Source: Clostridia bacterium (lineage in GTDB: Bacteria > Bacillota > Clostridia > Acetivibrionales > DSM-2933). From it: a stretch of 64,000 nucleotides of DNA. Shown here one piece after another: positions 44,937 to 54,372 of this stretch; within the stretch, counting starts at the first letter, position 1; every line of letters begins with the position of its first letter. Under the pieces are notes generated by a model, which saw nothing but the letters and a program-made list of their open reading frames with translations, was not told the DNA's origin and ran no database searches. The stretch covers positions 243,567-307,566 of the forward strand of contig JAOABQ010000070.1 of NCBI GenBank assembly GCA_026418275.1, written 5' to 3'. A program made the position numbers and the translations under genes.

Positions 44937-45932
44937 ATGAAAAAAAAATTATCTACCCTGATGGCAGTTTTATTGGTTATATGCTTCATGTTTACTCTTA
45001 ATGTCAGTGCATCTCAGGAATTAAATGCTGAAAAGTCCGGTCAAAAGTGTTTAGGAAAATGTCATGGGGAAACCAAATACCCAATTACTGTTAAGGATGC
45101 TTGGGGTACAGAAGTTACACTCAGCAAAAAGCCTCAAAATATAGTTTCTGTGACATTGGCAACAGATGAAATTCTTTTATCCCTTGTAGACAAGTCCAGA
45201 ATCAAAGCCCTTACATATCTATCCGTAGATCCGGGATTATCAAATGTTGTAGAAGCAGCAAAGGAAATTCCGATAAAAGTTGTAGGCAAGGCAGAAATAA
45301 TAACTGCTCTTGAATCCGATCTTGTGTTTGTGGCAGACTGGCATAGTAAAGAGTTTGTACAGAAGTTGAGAGATGCAAAATTGAATGTATATGTGACAAA
45401 AACAGCTAATAATATTATAGGAGTGCAGGAAAACCTTCGCAAAATAGCCTATATTGTTGGGGAATATTATAAAGGGCAAAAAGTTATATGTTGGATGAAC
45501 AGCAAACTAGCAAAAATTCAACATAAGGTTAAAAAAATCCCTATGGATAAACGCCTTACGGTTTTAGACTATGACCCCTTTGAATCAACAAGTGGAAAAG
45601 GTACTTCCTTTGAAGACGTTGTTACCAGGGCGGGACTAATAAACTTACCATCAAAAGAGGGAATGGAAGGGTGGCCTTCAATTAGCAGAGAACAGATAGC
45701 AAAACTCAACCCTGATGTTATCATATTGCCTTCCATTTCCTATGATCCAAACATAGACCCTCAAGCATTTGCAGAAGGGGTAAGGAAAGATCCAATTCTT
45801 GCAGATGTTGGTGCTGTTAAGAATAACAGGGTTATAATTCTTCCAGAGTCCCATATGTCATCCGTATCCCAATATATGGTTTTAGGCATTGAAGACACAG
45901 CCAAGGCCATATATCCACAACTTTTCAAATAA
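44937..45932 (+). CDS. Orphan TroA/BtuF-like periplasmic binding protein
   Basis: 331 residues. Signal peptide ending VSASQE with no lipobox, then a segment CLGKCHGE (Cys38, Cys42, His43), then the two-lobed helical-backbone binding fold of iron-siderophore/heme/cobalamin binders (VKDAWGTEVTLSKKPQNIVS, NPDVIILPS, NNRVIILP). No permease or ATPase is adjacent. With no lipid anchor and a CxxxCH motif it may be exported or bound by cysteine/heme. AAAGGCGG precedes the ATG. Confidence 0.8.
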   Translation: MKKKLSTLMAVLLVICFMFTLNVSASQELNAEKSGQKCLGKCHGETKYPITVKDAWGTEVTLSKKPQNIVSVTLATDEILLSLVDKSRIKALTYLSVDPGLSNVVEAAKEIPIKVVGKAEIITALESDLVFVADWHSKEFVQKLRDAKLNVYVTKTANNIIGVQENLRKIAYIVGEYYKGQKVICWMNSKLAKIQHKVKKIPMDKRLTVLDYDPFESTSGKGTSFEDVVTRAGLINLPSKEGMEGWPSISREQIAKLNPDVIILPSISYDPNIDPQAFAEGVRKDPILADVGAVKNNRVIILPESHMSSVSQYMVLGIEDTAKAIYPQLFK

Positions 45933-46069
45933 CGTCATTCCATGGTTTTTTACTCAAATTGTTTTAAAGAAGTTATTTTCTAGTACGCTGGTTTTAAGAA
46001 GCTTATGGGTAGGTATCGGAGCATAATCCCATGTTGTCCGTAAATAATCAAATAATTATGTGTAAACTG

Positions 46070-46099
46070 GGAGCACTTTTCTTGGGTGCTCCTTTAGTT
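46070..46099 (+). terminator. Terminator after the orphan binding protein
   Basis: GGAGCAC and GTGCTCC pair around a 9-nt loop, followed by TTTAGTTTTG. The 130 nt between the stop and this hairpin show nothing else. Confidence 0.65.
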
Positions 46100-46145
46100 T
46101 TGAATTAAATTATAATGACTAAAGTGCCTGTAAAAATCATTCCTA

Positions 46146-46189
46146 AATAAAAACAAAGCGCCTCTTTGAAAAACAAGAACACTTTGTTT
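46146..46189 (-). terminator. Candidate terminator of the HAD gene
   Basis: On the minus strand AAACAAAGTG and CGCTTTGTTT form the stem, followed by TTATTTA. It begins 43 nt past the HAD stop. Confidence 0.5.
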
Positions 46190-46231
46190 ATCGTTTATCT
46201 TTTGCAAATCGGTAAATAGCTTAGAACACCG

Positions 46232-46840
46232 TTAAATCAGTTTTAGTTCTTTTACCTTATCCATTAACTCGCTAAAACCGTTTACTCTTACAGCTTGAAT
46301 ACCTAGCTCCTTAGCCATATCCACATTGGGTTGGTTGTCATCAAAGAATAATATCCTGTTGGGATCTGTGTTTAAATGACTTAATACATATTCATAAAAC
46401 TCCCTATCCGGTTTTTGCATGCCGATATAGTGTGAAAGAAAATTCTTATGAAACAGTTGATCCATTTTATCTTCCCTGCACAGCTTATCCCAATGGAGTG
46501 CACAGTTGTTTGAAAAACTGGCCACCGTGTATTTGTCAGCCATTTGACGTACTAATTCTGCGGCACCTTCATAAAGTTTTTTCGGGTAACTTTCATATAC
46601 CTTGATAAAAGTATCCCGGTCCACAGACAGCCCAAACTCATCGGTCATCTTTTGGATAAAACACTCCGTACTAATTCTACCTTTGTGATAGTCATCCATC
46701 GTAGGCGAAGAAAACCATTTGTTCCTTAGTTCATTTTCATGCTTTATCCCGCTCATCCAATTCATGATCTTTGAAAAGCCCTCCACTTCAACCAAAACAC
46801 CACCTATATCAAAAAGCACCACATTAAAATCTTTATTCAT
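46232..46840 (-). CDS. HAD-superfamily hydrolase (subfamily IA)
   Basis: About 202 residues. Motif I NVVLFDIGGVL (nucleophile Asp; the second Asp is Gly, as in epoxide-hydrolase-like/YihX HADs), motif II FSNN, motif III lysine in GMQKPDREFY, motif IV FFDDNQPNV. Probably a small-molecule phosphatase. ATG 46840 (MNKDFNVV) with GGGGGAGG 5 nt upstream. Confidence 0.88.
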   Translation of the reverse strand: MNKDFNVVLFDIGGVLVEVEGFSKIMNWMSGIKHENELRNKWFSSPTMDDYHKGRISTECFIQKMTDEFGLSVDRDTFIKVYESYPKKLYEGAAELVRQMADKYTVASFSNNCALHWDKLCREDKMDQLFHKNFLSHYIGMQKPDREFYEYVLSHLNTDPNRILFFDDNQPNVDMAKELGIQAVRVNGFSELMDKVKELKLI

Positions 46841-47003
46841 AGCATCCTCCCCCAATTTGAAACTTCATTCTCACTTGTTCATATTTCTAAACAACAGTAA
46901 CGATTTCAAAAATATTTAACACTTCACTCATCATATTACATCCCATTATAAAATGCAGTTTTCCAATAAATATTGTATCACAAATATTATATTTTCCTAA
47001 AGC

Positions 47004-48038
47004 TTATTCCGCTTTCATTTGCGATTGCGGCTTTTGGGTACTCCAGTAGACCGGGGTATTTTGTTGATCCAAAAGTACATACCCTCCGAATGTATGGGAG
47101 CGTCCCTGCTTATTGCCCGCCTCTCCAGTTACTCTAAAATTAAACCTTAAGTCGGACATGGTTACGAGGGTTCCCTCTTTATGCTCACTTACTCTATAAT
47201 AAATATAGGGCGAAAACCTTAATAAAAATTCCCCTAAGGGCGTTTCCTGAGCTCTTTTTATTGCTGCAGCGTCCTTTGCTTCCTTTTTCAATAAAATTAC
47301 ATTTGCGTACTTTCGGTCATTAAAGTTTAGATCTCCTTTTACGAATTCATCTTCGTTTTCGATGATAAACCGCCATGCATTGATGCCATAAGAGGTTCCA
47401 AGAATAGAAATCTTTTGTAGCCTTTTGGGTACAGCGGTCTCTGTAAAGCTACCCTTTTCATATTCCTTTACAATATAGTCCTTGAGATCAAATTGTACAT
47501 ATATCTTGAGTCCTATATAGCAAGTAAGAGCCACTAAGACAAAACCGAATATTTTTCTTTTATAGGTTCTAAGCGGCTTGAAAAGGGTTAGGGAGATGGA
47601 GATAACATATATACTGATAATATATAGATCATAGATGGGCAAAAGGCCCAGACTATACATTCTATTTGAAAACGGCCACAAAGCAAGTGTACTGTAGACG
47701 TTAGTCAAATCCAAAAGAACATGGGATACGGCACCCAAGAGTGCTCCGAAGAGCAAAACCCCATATTTCTGGTCTTTTAAAATCACCTTTACAATAAAAG
47801 CACATAGTACGGACAGAATAAAAAGCCCAAGAGGAGAATGTGTAATTGTCCTATGAAACATAAAGTAAAACGTATTGTCCCTAAAATACCTTGCCAAGGA
47901 ATCAATATCCGGAACGGTGGCTCCCATTATGGTTACAATACTCAATGCATTCAATGAAGCCATTTTCATGTTGTTTTTATTTTTATAAAACACATTGCTA
48001 ATCACGTAGCCTGTTAGTGCATGTGTAACCGGTTCCAT
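47004..48038 (-). CDS. YdjM-type metal-dependent membrane hydrolase
   Basis: 344 residues. N-terminal MEPVTHALTGYVISN, VPDIDSL and HRTITHSPLG contain the His/Asp residues of the YdjM (DUF457) family; about five membrane spans follow, then a C-terminal soluble domain of about 150 residues. Some members are SOS-regulated, but no LexA box was seen here. AAAGGAGA precedes the ATG. Confidence 0.82.
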   Translation of the reverse strand: MEPVTHALTGYVISNVFYKNKNNMKMASLNALSIVTIMGATVPDIDSLARYFRDNTFYFMFHRTITHSPLGLFILSVLCAFIVKVILKDQKYGVLLFGALLGAVSHVLLDLTNVYSTLALWPFSNRMYSLGLLPIYDLYIISIYVISISLTLFKPLRTYKRKIFGFVLVALTCYIGLKIYVQFDLKDYIVKEYEKGSFTETAVPKRLQKISILGTSYGINAWRFIIENEDEFVKGDLNFNDRKYANVILLKKEAKDAAAIKRAQETPLGEFLLRFSPYIYYRVSEHKEGTLVTMSDLRFNFRVTGEAGNKQGRSHTFGGYVLLDQQNTPVYWSTQKPQSQMKAE

Positions 48039-48168
48039 ATCTGTCTCCTTTCCAAGCCGAAATAACCTTTATGATAGATCCAGATCTCTTACATTTTAGT
48101 CTCCAATTCACACCCATGCATTGGATGCCTGACACAAAGGTAGATTTTTAGTGCGTTTTGTACCGGTT

Positions 48169-49020
48169 TCAATTTTCTTCCCCTATCCAACTTGCAATAT
48201 ACTTTAGGTCGCCGGAATCTATCCCCGGTTCGTTTTCCATCCATTTTCCCTTTAATTTGAGTTCGCCGGCAGACAGTTCAAAATGGCACATGGCTATCCC
48301 CATATCCAGATTTTGAATTTTTATTTCCTTAAAGTAATTGTTATACCGGGGGTTTTCTTTTAAATAAAAATGATAAATATTGTTATCTTTTGCCTTAATG
48401 ATTCTCCATGGCTGCTTGTTGCTTGCAGAGGGCCCGAGTCTCACCGATTCAAGTACCTGGAAGTACTCCCCGCACAAATCAGGGGTTAACACTTCCTGAT
48501 GACTTCCACTTAGGAATAGTTCTTCAAAACTCTTGCGTTTTTTAGACCCTGCTACAAACCTTATAACAGCATCCGCAATCGACCTTTTATCTGCCGGATA
48601 CCCAAATGGAGTAACTGCCGGCACTACTTCATCCTCTGAAGCATTTATTTTCACGGCAAAAGCACTTCTATTGAGAAAACCTCCAAGCCATACGGTGCCA
48701 AGTCCAAGGGCTGCAGCCATCAATATGTTCCTTTCCATACAATAACCGAAATCCTCCATCGCGCCATGGCCCTTTTTAACCGCACCGGCAATAAAAAGAT
48801 GCGCACCTTTAATGGCTCCGTATGTACCAAGCTGTTTTAATTCATTTTTGTCATTTTCACTTGCTTCAACAATTTGAAAACGTACTTTGTTTCCAAATGG
48901 ACCTTCACAATTCGCTTTAAGGTACTCATTGATCTTTTGCTTTTTATCTTCTTCAATTGCAATGCCGCTGTAACTCCTGACAGAACAGCGCTTCTTTATT
49001 GTTTCAATAACCGATTCCAT
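48169..49020 (-). CDS. Nitroreductase-family protein
   Basis: 283 residues. N-terminal RCSVRSYSG and the FMN-binding pattern with GTVWLGGFLNRSAF and SVRLGPSASNKQPWRI match the TM-nitroreductase family. It contains an apparently doubled or permuted arrangement relative to typical 200-residue members. It is 28 nt downstream of a TetR gene in the same direction, so probably its regulated partner. Confidence 0.85.
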   Translation of the reverse strand: MESVIETIKKRCSVRSYSGIAIEEDKKQKINEYLKANCEGPFGNKVRFQIVEASENDKNELKQLGTYGAIKGAHLFIAGAVKKGHGAMEDFGYCMERNILMAAALGLGTVWLGGFLNRSAFAVKINASEDEVVPAVTPFGYPADKRSIADAVIRFVAGSKKRKSFEELFLSGSHQEVLTPDLCGEYFQVLESVRLGPSASNKQPWRIIKAKDNNIYHFYLKENPRYNNYFKEIKIQNLDMGIAMCHFELSAGELKLKGKWMENEPGIDSGDLKYIASWIGEEN

Positions 49021-49048
49021 GTATATCCTCCTCTACAATCGTTTTTTC

Positions 49049-49645
49049 CTATATTTTTTTCCGGAGCCCATCCAATATTAACGATATCGTAAAGACAATT
49101 TCACTTTCAACGGAAGAATAGTCAACTTCTGATGCAAAGCTGCAATTTTCAAAATTGGATGGCCGATTCTTTATTCCTTCCTTCACTGTAATAATACTTC
49201 GTGCAACTCTTTTAACATCGCATTCAATAATTTCACCATTACTGACACAACATTGGAGTATCCCGGACAAAGCCTCGGTTTCCTTTTCCATTATTTTTTC
49301 ATACAGATGATTAAATAGGGGACATAAACCTTGAACCCTTTCAAGCGTAAGGCTATGAAGATTTATCGCCTTCCTTATATACCTAAGCCACTCGACTAAA
49401 TAGGTTATTATTTTATCCTTGCAGCCTTTAACCCCTGATACTTTCTCCAAAACAGCAGTCAGAAATTCATTTGCTTCATAGAGTATCACTTCGGTAAATA
49501 TGGATTCCTTGTTTTTATAATAGTAATAAATAGATGCTTTGTTCAAACCTATCAGCTTTCCAATATCGTCCATAGTTGTTTTCTCATATCCGTAACGGGC
49601 AAAACAATTCCCCGCCGCTTTTAATATTTCTGTTTTTTTATCCAA
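49049..49645 (-). CDS. TetR-family regulator of the nitroreductase
   Basis: About 198 residues. TetR HTH (DKKTEILKAAGNCFARYGYE, DIGKLIGLNKASIYYYYKNK). Longer frames start at 49681 (inside the -10 box, impossible) or ATG 49666 (no site). TTG 49645 has AGAAGG 9 nt upstream and gives the N-terminus expected for the family, so I choose it. Confidence 0.82.
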   Translation of the reverse strand: MDKKTEILKAAGNCFARYGYEKTTMDDIGKLIGLNKASIYYYYKNKESIFTEVILYEANEFLTAVLEKVSGVKGCKDKIITYLVEWLRYIRKAINLHSLTLERVQGLCPLFNHLYEKIMEKETEALSGILQCCVSNGEIIECDVKRVARSIITVKEGIKNRPSNFENCSFASEVDYSSVESEIVFTISLILDGLRKKI

Positions 49646-49679
49646 TGAGGCAATCCTTCTCTCCATTATTCTACTTTTC

Positions 49680-49713
49680 AAATATTTTATATTATTGTTT
49701 GAATATTTGTCAA
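49680..49713 (-). promoter_or_regulatory. Promoter/operator of the TetR-nitroreductase unit
   Basis: Minus-strand TTGACA (49708-49713), an 18-nt spacer and TAAAAT (49684-49689). The inverted repeat CAAATATT / AATATTTG (49680-49709) spans the promoter and is a candidate TetR operator. Confidence 0.65.
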
Positions 49714-49746
49714 GAAATTTTTCCCTTCAGGCACCTAACATCATTG

Positions 49747-49828
49747 CAACAAAAAACTGACTCTAATATTTTAAACATTTAATGTTCCTCTAAGTCTTGA
49801 GGAAAACATTAAACAATAGAGTCAGTTT
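49747..49828 (-). terminator. Long bidirectional terminator hairpin
   Basis: AAACTGACTCTA (49754-49765) and TAGAGTCAGTTT (49817-49828) pair perfectly, with an inner CATTTAATGTTCCTC / GAGGAAAACATTAA helix and a T run on the minus strand. It ends the small gene at 49854-50090. Confidence 0.75.
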
Positions 49829-49853
49829 AATGAAGAATCTATACCATTTATTT

Positions 49854-50090
49854 TTACGCAATGGTTTTAACTTCTACTGTTACAATTTCTGGCTTTTCAT
49901 ACCCGAAATCATATACCATTTCTGCAAATTTTTCTGCCTCTTCCTTTGATTCAAAACTTTGGGCCTCATTTAATTTGACTTCAATATAATCATCTTTCCG
50001 GCCATCGTATTTTACATATTTCTCTACGTCATTAACCCACTTGGTAATATAAATGTTTTTCTCATTGACTTTTTGATTTGCCTGCGTCAT
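49854..50090 (-). CDS. Small acidic hypothetical protein
   Basis: 78 residues, highly charged (MTQANQKVNEKNIYITKWVN, FESKEEAEKFAEMVYDFGYE), soluble, with a short alpha/beta pattern. Start at ATG 50090 with AGGGGAG 8 nt upstream, not the longer frame to 50126. Own terminator downstream. Family not recognised. Confidence 0.7.
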   Translation of the reverse strand: MTQANQKVNEKNIYITKWVNDVEKYVKYDGRKDDYIEVKLNEAQSFESKEEAEKFAEMVYDFGYEKPEIVTVEVKTIA

Positions 50091-50253
50091 TTGGATATCT
50101 CCCCTTATTTGCGAAATATTCTTCAACGGTTATATTATTCATCAACAGGATATTTAATATTTTATATAATATCCGGATTTGGTGGAAAACCGTGGATTTC
50201 GCAAATCATTCTTTTAAAAGGGTATTTTCAGCACTGCATCACTTACTTTTAAG

Positions 50254-52497
50254 CTATTCCATACCCGCTTTTAAAGCCTCTGTCATGGAGATACGGTTAA
50301 TTTTCTTTCTGCTTAACGCCTTTGATACTTCGTAGGTAAAATAAATCACTACAAATCCTACCAAAACATAGCCATATTGAATGGTTACAGGGAAAGCAAA
50401 ATTCATGCTCCTGGTTATCGACTTAAACATGGCACTCATTGATGTCAAAAGCAGCGGTACACCTATAACATATCCGATGATCACCATAAAGAATGAACTG
50501 TTTAATATAAGCGAATAGATTTCCTTCTTCTTATAGCCAAAAACTTTCATCATGGATATGCTTTGCTTGTTTTCTTCTATAACCAATGAGGTTACAACAT
50601 AGATAACAATAAGCCCTATGAGAAAGGATATAAAGGCAATGGCACCCAAATAGGCTTGCAGCGGTGCAGTCAATGCGTCAAAGGCTTTTTTCAAATCATC
50701 AATGGTTGCAGTACTTAATAATTTGCTTTCGGGTATGTTGAGTTTATCCATGCTCCATAAACCGATATAGCTGTCTGACGGATACATAAGCAGTGCATTA
50801 AACTTTGCAAGGGGCATATAAATATACTCGCCTATATAGGTACTTGCAATCCTGTCAATGGTGATGCTGTACTCTCTTGAATCAAGCTTGTTGACTACCT
50901 GGATCGTATCTTGAGGCTTTACCTTGAGTTTATCTGCAAGGGGTTTTGTAATAATCACCTTATCTTTCCCAAGCTCCGTCCCTTTAGTGTCTTTGAGTGA
51001 AATATATTTTGAGCCAGGATTGATTCCATACACGGAAAAGCTTGTTTTGCCGTCGGATGTCAATTGAAAAGGTGAAATAGAAAAAGCTTCACCGTTTGCA
51101 GGCGTTCCCTGTTGAAAAGAATTGAACATGTACTCATACTGATATTTATAGGCATCTTCATAGGTATCCCTCATAAGAAAATCCATGGAGCTTTTTGCTA
51201 CAAAACCTAAAAGTAAAAGCATGGTTGCAAGTACAATTCCAAGTAAGAGAAACGCGCTTCTCGGGATACTTCTAAGCTGCTCCCTAACTTTAAACTTTGT
51301 TGAAAACTTAAGTTGGTCAAGCTTAAGCTTCCTTTCAATAAAACCGACCTTCCCTTTTTCCCTTCCTCCGCGCATCAATTCTACAGGAGAAAGTTTAAGG
51401 GCCCTGTTGATGACAAAGTACCCGCATATACTTAAGAAAAGTACCGGCAGCAGTATGCTGATGACTATAAACTTGATATTAAAGGTTATCGAATCTACCG
51501 GCATATTAAAATACATCAACATAAAGTTTAGCATCGGTCTTAAGGCAAGGCCTCCAAGTATAGTTCCAAGGATTCCACCTGTCAGTGCAATGAATACCGG
51601 ATAGGCCAGGTAATGCATCAGGATTTCTCTTTTTCTATATCCAAGAGCATAAAGAGTCCCTATAATGACAAACTCTCTCTTCAGCATTCTCCACATCACC
51701 ACTCCGGTTAATATGCAAGTAAGAATCAAGATGGCTACCGGCATGACAGAACTTACTTTATTAATGCCCTCCAGTTTTGCGTCTACATAAATCACCCTTA
51801 GATTCTCGCTGATGTTGGTCCATTTTAAGATATGGATATTTTCGTTTTTGAGGGCATCCTTAAACTGTGCAATTTTTTCATCTACACTGTTTTGATCATG
51901 ACTAAACTTTATGGCATAAAAGCTGCTGCCTTTATGGATATCCTTATAATCATCCTTGCCCATTACAGTTATTCCAAAGCTATTGGGATCATTCAATAAA
52001 TCACTTTCCTTTTTTAAAGGATAGATATAATTGGGAAGTGACATAAAGCCCGAGATCTTAAAGTCTTTGTTATTTATATTGATCAGGTCACCGATTTTTA
52101 TCTTATTTGCTTTTGCATAAGCAGGATCAAGCAAAATATCATTACCGCTCAAGGGCTTCCCATCAATAATTGCCGGTAAATTGACCTTTGCATTTTGGCT
52201 GAATATCCTTAAAACTTTATCCTCAGATACGGGATAATCCTCTACCCCGGTCTCCTCTATGCGCATATTGAATTTTGATTCCAAATTCTCTATACTGCTT
52301 AATTTCCTGTCAGCGATAAAGCTTGCATCCTCCTGTACGTAATTCTTTTCGAAAGAAGATGTAATATCCGCCATATTGCTTGAAAGCTGATTGAACATGG
52401 TATAAAGCAGACAGCTTATAATAATGAGCGCCAAGGAACCCAGATATTGGGACTTACTTTCCATCATGGTTCTCTTTATTTTTTTATTGATAATCAT
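50254..52497 (-). CDS. FtsX-like ABC permease, module 2
   Basis: About 747 residues, same layout as the permease at 15361-17592: N-terminal span after MIINKKIKRTMMESKSQYLG, extracytoplasmic domain, two FtsX membrane blocks, and near-identical motifs such as GTLYALGYRKREIL and YVVTSLVIEEN. Start ATG overlaps the ATPase stop (TAATG), exactly as in module 1. Substrate unknown. Confidence 0.9.
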   Translation of the reverse strand: MIINKKIKRTMMESKSQYLGSLALIIISCLLYTMFNQLSSNMADITSSFEKNYVQEDASFIADRKLSSIENLESKFNMRIEETGVEDYPVSEDKVLRIFSQNAKVNLPAIIDGKPLSGNDILLDPAYAKANKIKIGDLININNKDFKISGFMSLPNYIYPLKKESDLLNDPNSFGITVMGKDDYKDIHKGSSFYAIKFSHDQNSVDEKIAQFKDALKNENIHILKWTNISENLRVIYVDAKLEGINKVSSVMPVAILILTCILTGVVMWRMLKREFVIIGTLYALGYRKREILMHYLAYPVFIALTGGILGTILGGLALRPMLNFMLMYFNMPVDSITFNIKFIVISILLPVLFLSICGYFVINRALKLSPVELMRGGREKGKVGFIERKLKLDQLKFSTKFKVREQLRSIPRSAFLLLGIVLATMLLLLGFVAKSSMDFLMRDTYEDAYKYQYEYMFNSFQQGTPANGEAFSISPFQLTSDGKTSFSVYGINPGSKYISLKDTKGTELGKDKVIITKPLADKLKVKPQDTIQVVNKLDSREYSITIDRIASTYIGEYIYMPLAKFNALLMYPSDSYIGLWSMDKLNIPESKLLSTATIDDLKKAFDALTAPLQAYLGAIAFISFLIGLIVIYVVTSLVIEENKQSISMMKVFGYKKKEIYSLILNSSFFMVIIGYVIGVPLLLTSMSAMFKSITRSMNFAFPVTIQYGYVLVGFVVIYFTYEVSKALSRKKINRISMTEALKAGME

Positions 52498-53195
52498 TAC
52501 CACTCAATCCTTTCTGCCGAAATAATTTTATCATTTATTATTTCCTCAACAATCTCTCCGCTTCTTACCCTGTAAACCCTGTTGGCCATAGCACTTATAG
52601 CCGTGTTATGCGTGATCATCAGTATGGTTGTACCAAATTTCTTATTGATTTGCTGCAAAAGCTTCAAAATCTCTCTGGAGGTCGAAAAATCCAGTGCCCC
52701 TGTCGGCTCATCACATAAAAGCAGCTTTGGATTTTTAACTACGGCTCTAGCAATTGATACGCGCTGCTGCTCTCCTCCGCTTAATTCCCTGGGGAATCTA
52801 TATTTCTTATCCAGCATTCCTACGGCGGTTAGTATTTCCTCTGTGCTTAACGGAGCTTTGCTGATGTTTGAAACGACTTCAATATTTTCACCGACAGTGA
52901 GGTTAGGAATTAGATTATAGAACTGAAATATAAATCCGATATGTTCCCTTCTGTAATCCGTAAGCTGGTTATCCTTTAATTCTGTAACTTCAATGCTGTC
53001 TACGGATACTTTACCCGAATCACTGCGGTCCACTCCGCCGATGATATTCAATAAAGTCGATTTGCCTGAACCGGAAGGTCCAAGAATGACCCCTATCTCC
53101 CCTTTATCCAGGTTCATCCCGACTCCCTTTAGGACCTGGGTACTTACATCTCCTGTTTGATAGCTCTTTTTTAAATCCAATACCCTTAGAAACAT
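52497..53195 (-). CDS. MacB-type ABC ATPase, module 2
   Basis: 232 residues. [47 protein letters not shown]. It is clearly a paralogue of the ATPase at 17592-18290, sharing long identical stretches. It begins directly after the TetR stop with its GGGGG site inside the end of the TetR gene, so TetR, ATPase and permease form one operon. Confidence 0.92.
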   Translation of the reverse strand: MFLRVLDLKKSYQTGDVSTQVLKGVGMNLDKGEIGVILGPSGSGKSTLLNIIGGVDRSDSGKVSVDSIEVTELKDNQLTDYRREHIGFIFQFYNLIPNLTVGENIEVVSNISKAPLSTEEILTAVGMLDKKYRFPRELSGGEQQRVSIARAVVKNPKLLLCDEPTGALDFSTSREILKLLQQINKKFGTTILMITHNTAISAMANRVYRVRSGEIVEEIINDKIISAERIEW

Positions 53196-53840
53196 TTATT
53201 TTTCCCCCATTCCATTTTTTATCAGGTCGATAATCATTTTAATTTCATTTTCATTCACTTGGTAATCTTCGTCGATGATATACTCTCCCGCAGCCCTTGC
53301 TTTATTCATGATGTATTCTTTAAATTTTAGTGATGCTCCCGTAATAAATAGTAAAAGTATCTTATCATCTACATCCTTTCGGATAGAGCCATTTTTTTTA
53401 CCCTCTTGGATCATTTGCAGGATATATTCCTCCGAAGCCTTCATGATGTAGCCCATCGATTCATCTTTCATACTGCCGTATTTGCCGAGAAAAACGTCTT
53501 GTACAAAGATAACGACCTCTCTTTCATCTCTTAATTGAAGCATCATATCCTTAGAGCTTTGGTAAAAGAAATCAAACAAATTCATGTCTTTACTTTTGGT
53601 ATCTTTATAATTGCTATACCTTTTCACAAGCAGCTCTGTAGACCATCGTACCGAAAATAGAAAAAGCTCCTTTTTATTCTCAAAATACTGGTACATACTT
53701 CCTTTCGCAACTCCGGCATTTTTTGCGATATCTCCTATATTGCCCTTTTCAAAACCGTGCTTTAAAAATTCACTGATTGCAGCTCGCATTACCTTCTCTT
53801 GTTTTTCTTCGTTTAGATTAAAAAATGTTTCCTTTGGCAC
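53196..53840 (-). CDS. TetR-family regulator of ABC module 2
   Basis: 214 residues. HTH with VMRAAISEFLKHGFEKGNIG and AKNAGVAKGSMYQYFENKKE. GTG start with GGAG 7 nt upstream. First gene of the TetR-ATPase-permease operon; tandem palindromes just downstream of the -10 predict autorepression relieved by a ligand the exporter removes. Confidence 0.9.
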   Translation of the reverse strand: MPKETFFNLNEEKQEKVMRAAISEFLKHGFEKGNIGDIAKNAGVAKGSMYQYFENKKELFLFSVRWSTELLVKRYSNYKDTKSKDMNLFDFFYQSSKDMMLQLRDEREVVIFVQDVFLGKYGSMKDESMGYIMKASEEYILQMIQEGKKNGSIRKDVDDKILLLFITGASLKFKEYIMNKARAAGEYIIDEDYQVNENEIKMIIDLIKNGMGEK

Positions 53841-53907
53841 TTTATCACTCCTTGTGCTTTCACTCTATTTAAATGACTTTTGCATTATGTTTTCAGTATT
53901 CACATTA

Positions 53908-53937
53908 TGACTACCTAGTCACATGACTCTATAGTCA
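53908..53937 (-). promoter_or_regulatory. Tandem TetR operators of ABC module 2
   Basis: Two palindromes, TGACTACCTAGTCA (53908-53921) and TGACTCTATAGTCA (53924-53937), have centres 16 bp apart and cover the predicted transcription start. Confidence 0.8.
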
Positions 53938-53938
53938 T

Positions 53939-53967
53939 ATTATGCGCCTTAAATTTTAAAAAGTCAA
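53939..53967 (-). promoter_or_regulatory. Promoter of ABC module 2
   Basis: TTGACT (53962-53967), a 17-nt spacer and CATAAT (53939-53944) on the minus strand, abutting the tandem operators. Confidence 0.8.
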
Positions 53968-53984
53968 TATGAATTTCAACGTAC

Positions 53985-54100
53985 CCTGCTAGTGCCTCAT
54001 AACGTAATTTTTTTCTAGGGTATGCGAGGCACAAACAGAGGAAGTGCATTTTTAACACTTTGAAACTTAAAATCTGCTGTGTTAAAAAGCACTAGGCAGG
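53985..54100. repeat. 116-bp inverted-repeat element
   Basis: Outer arms CCTGCTAGTGC (53985-53995) and GCACTAGGCAGG (54089-54100) pair with a one-base bulge. Inside are GTGCCTC/GAGGCAC (53992-54032) and AGTGC-TTTTTAACAC / GTGTTAAAAAGCACT (54043-54093). No ORF. It could be a MITE-like element or a structured RNA. The rest of 54101-54372, up to the GH9 gene, shows no other clear feature. Confidence 0.6.
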
Positions 54101-54372
54101 TATTGTTATGCTGTATGCAATATGTCAGAAGAAAACAAGTATAAAAAATGGATCATGTGTTGTAAAATAGTAAGAGACAAGATATTGGAAACTTACTAAT
54201 ATTCTTATTCAACACGCTTCATTATGCCAGGGTGACCCGCTTGGAAAAATCTATTTAACATTGCTGACAGCCCGTAAGCATGGGTGTACCTTGTCAAAAT
54301 GTATGGATTCATGCGTTATATAGCTGATTTTAGGCAGAATATATAATAACTTTATAAAGGGAGGAATGACAT

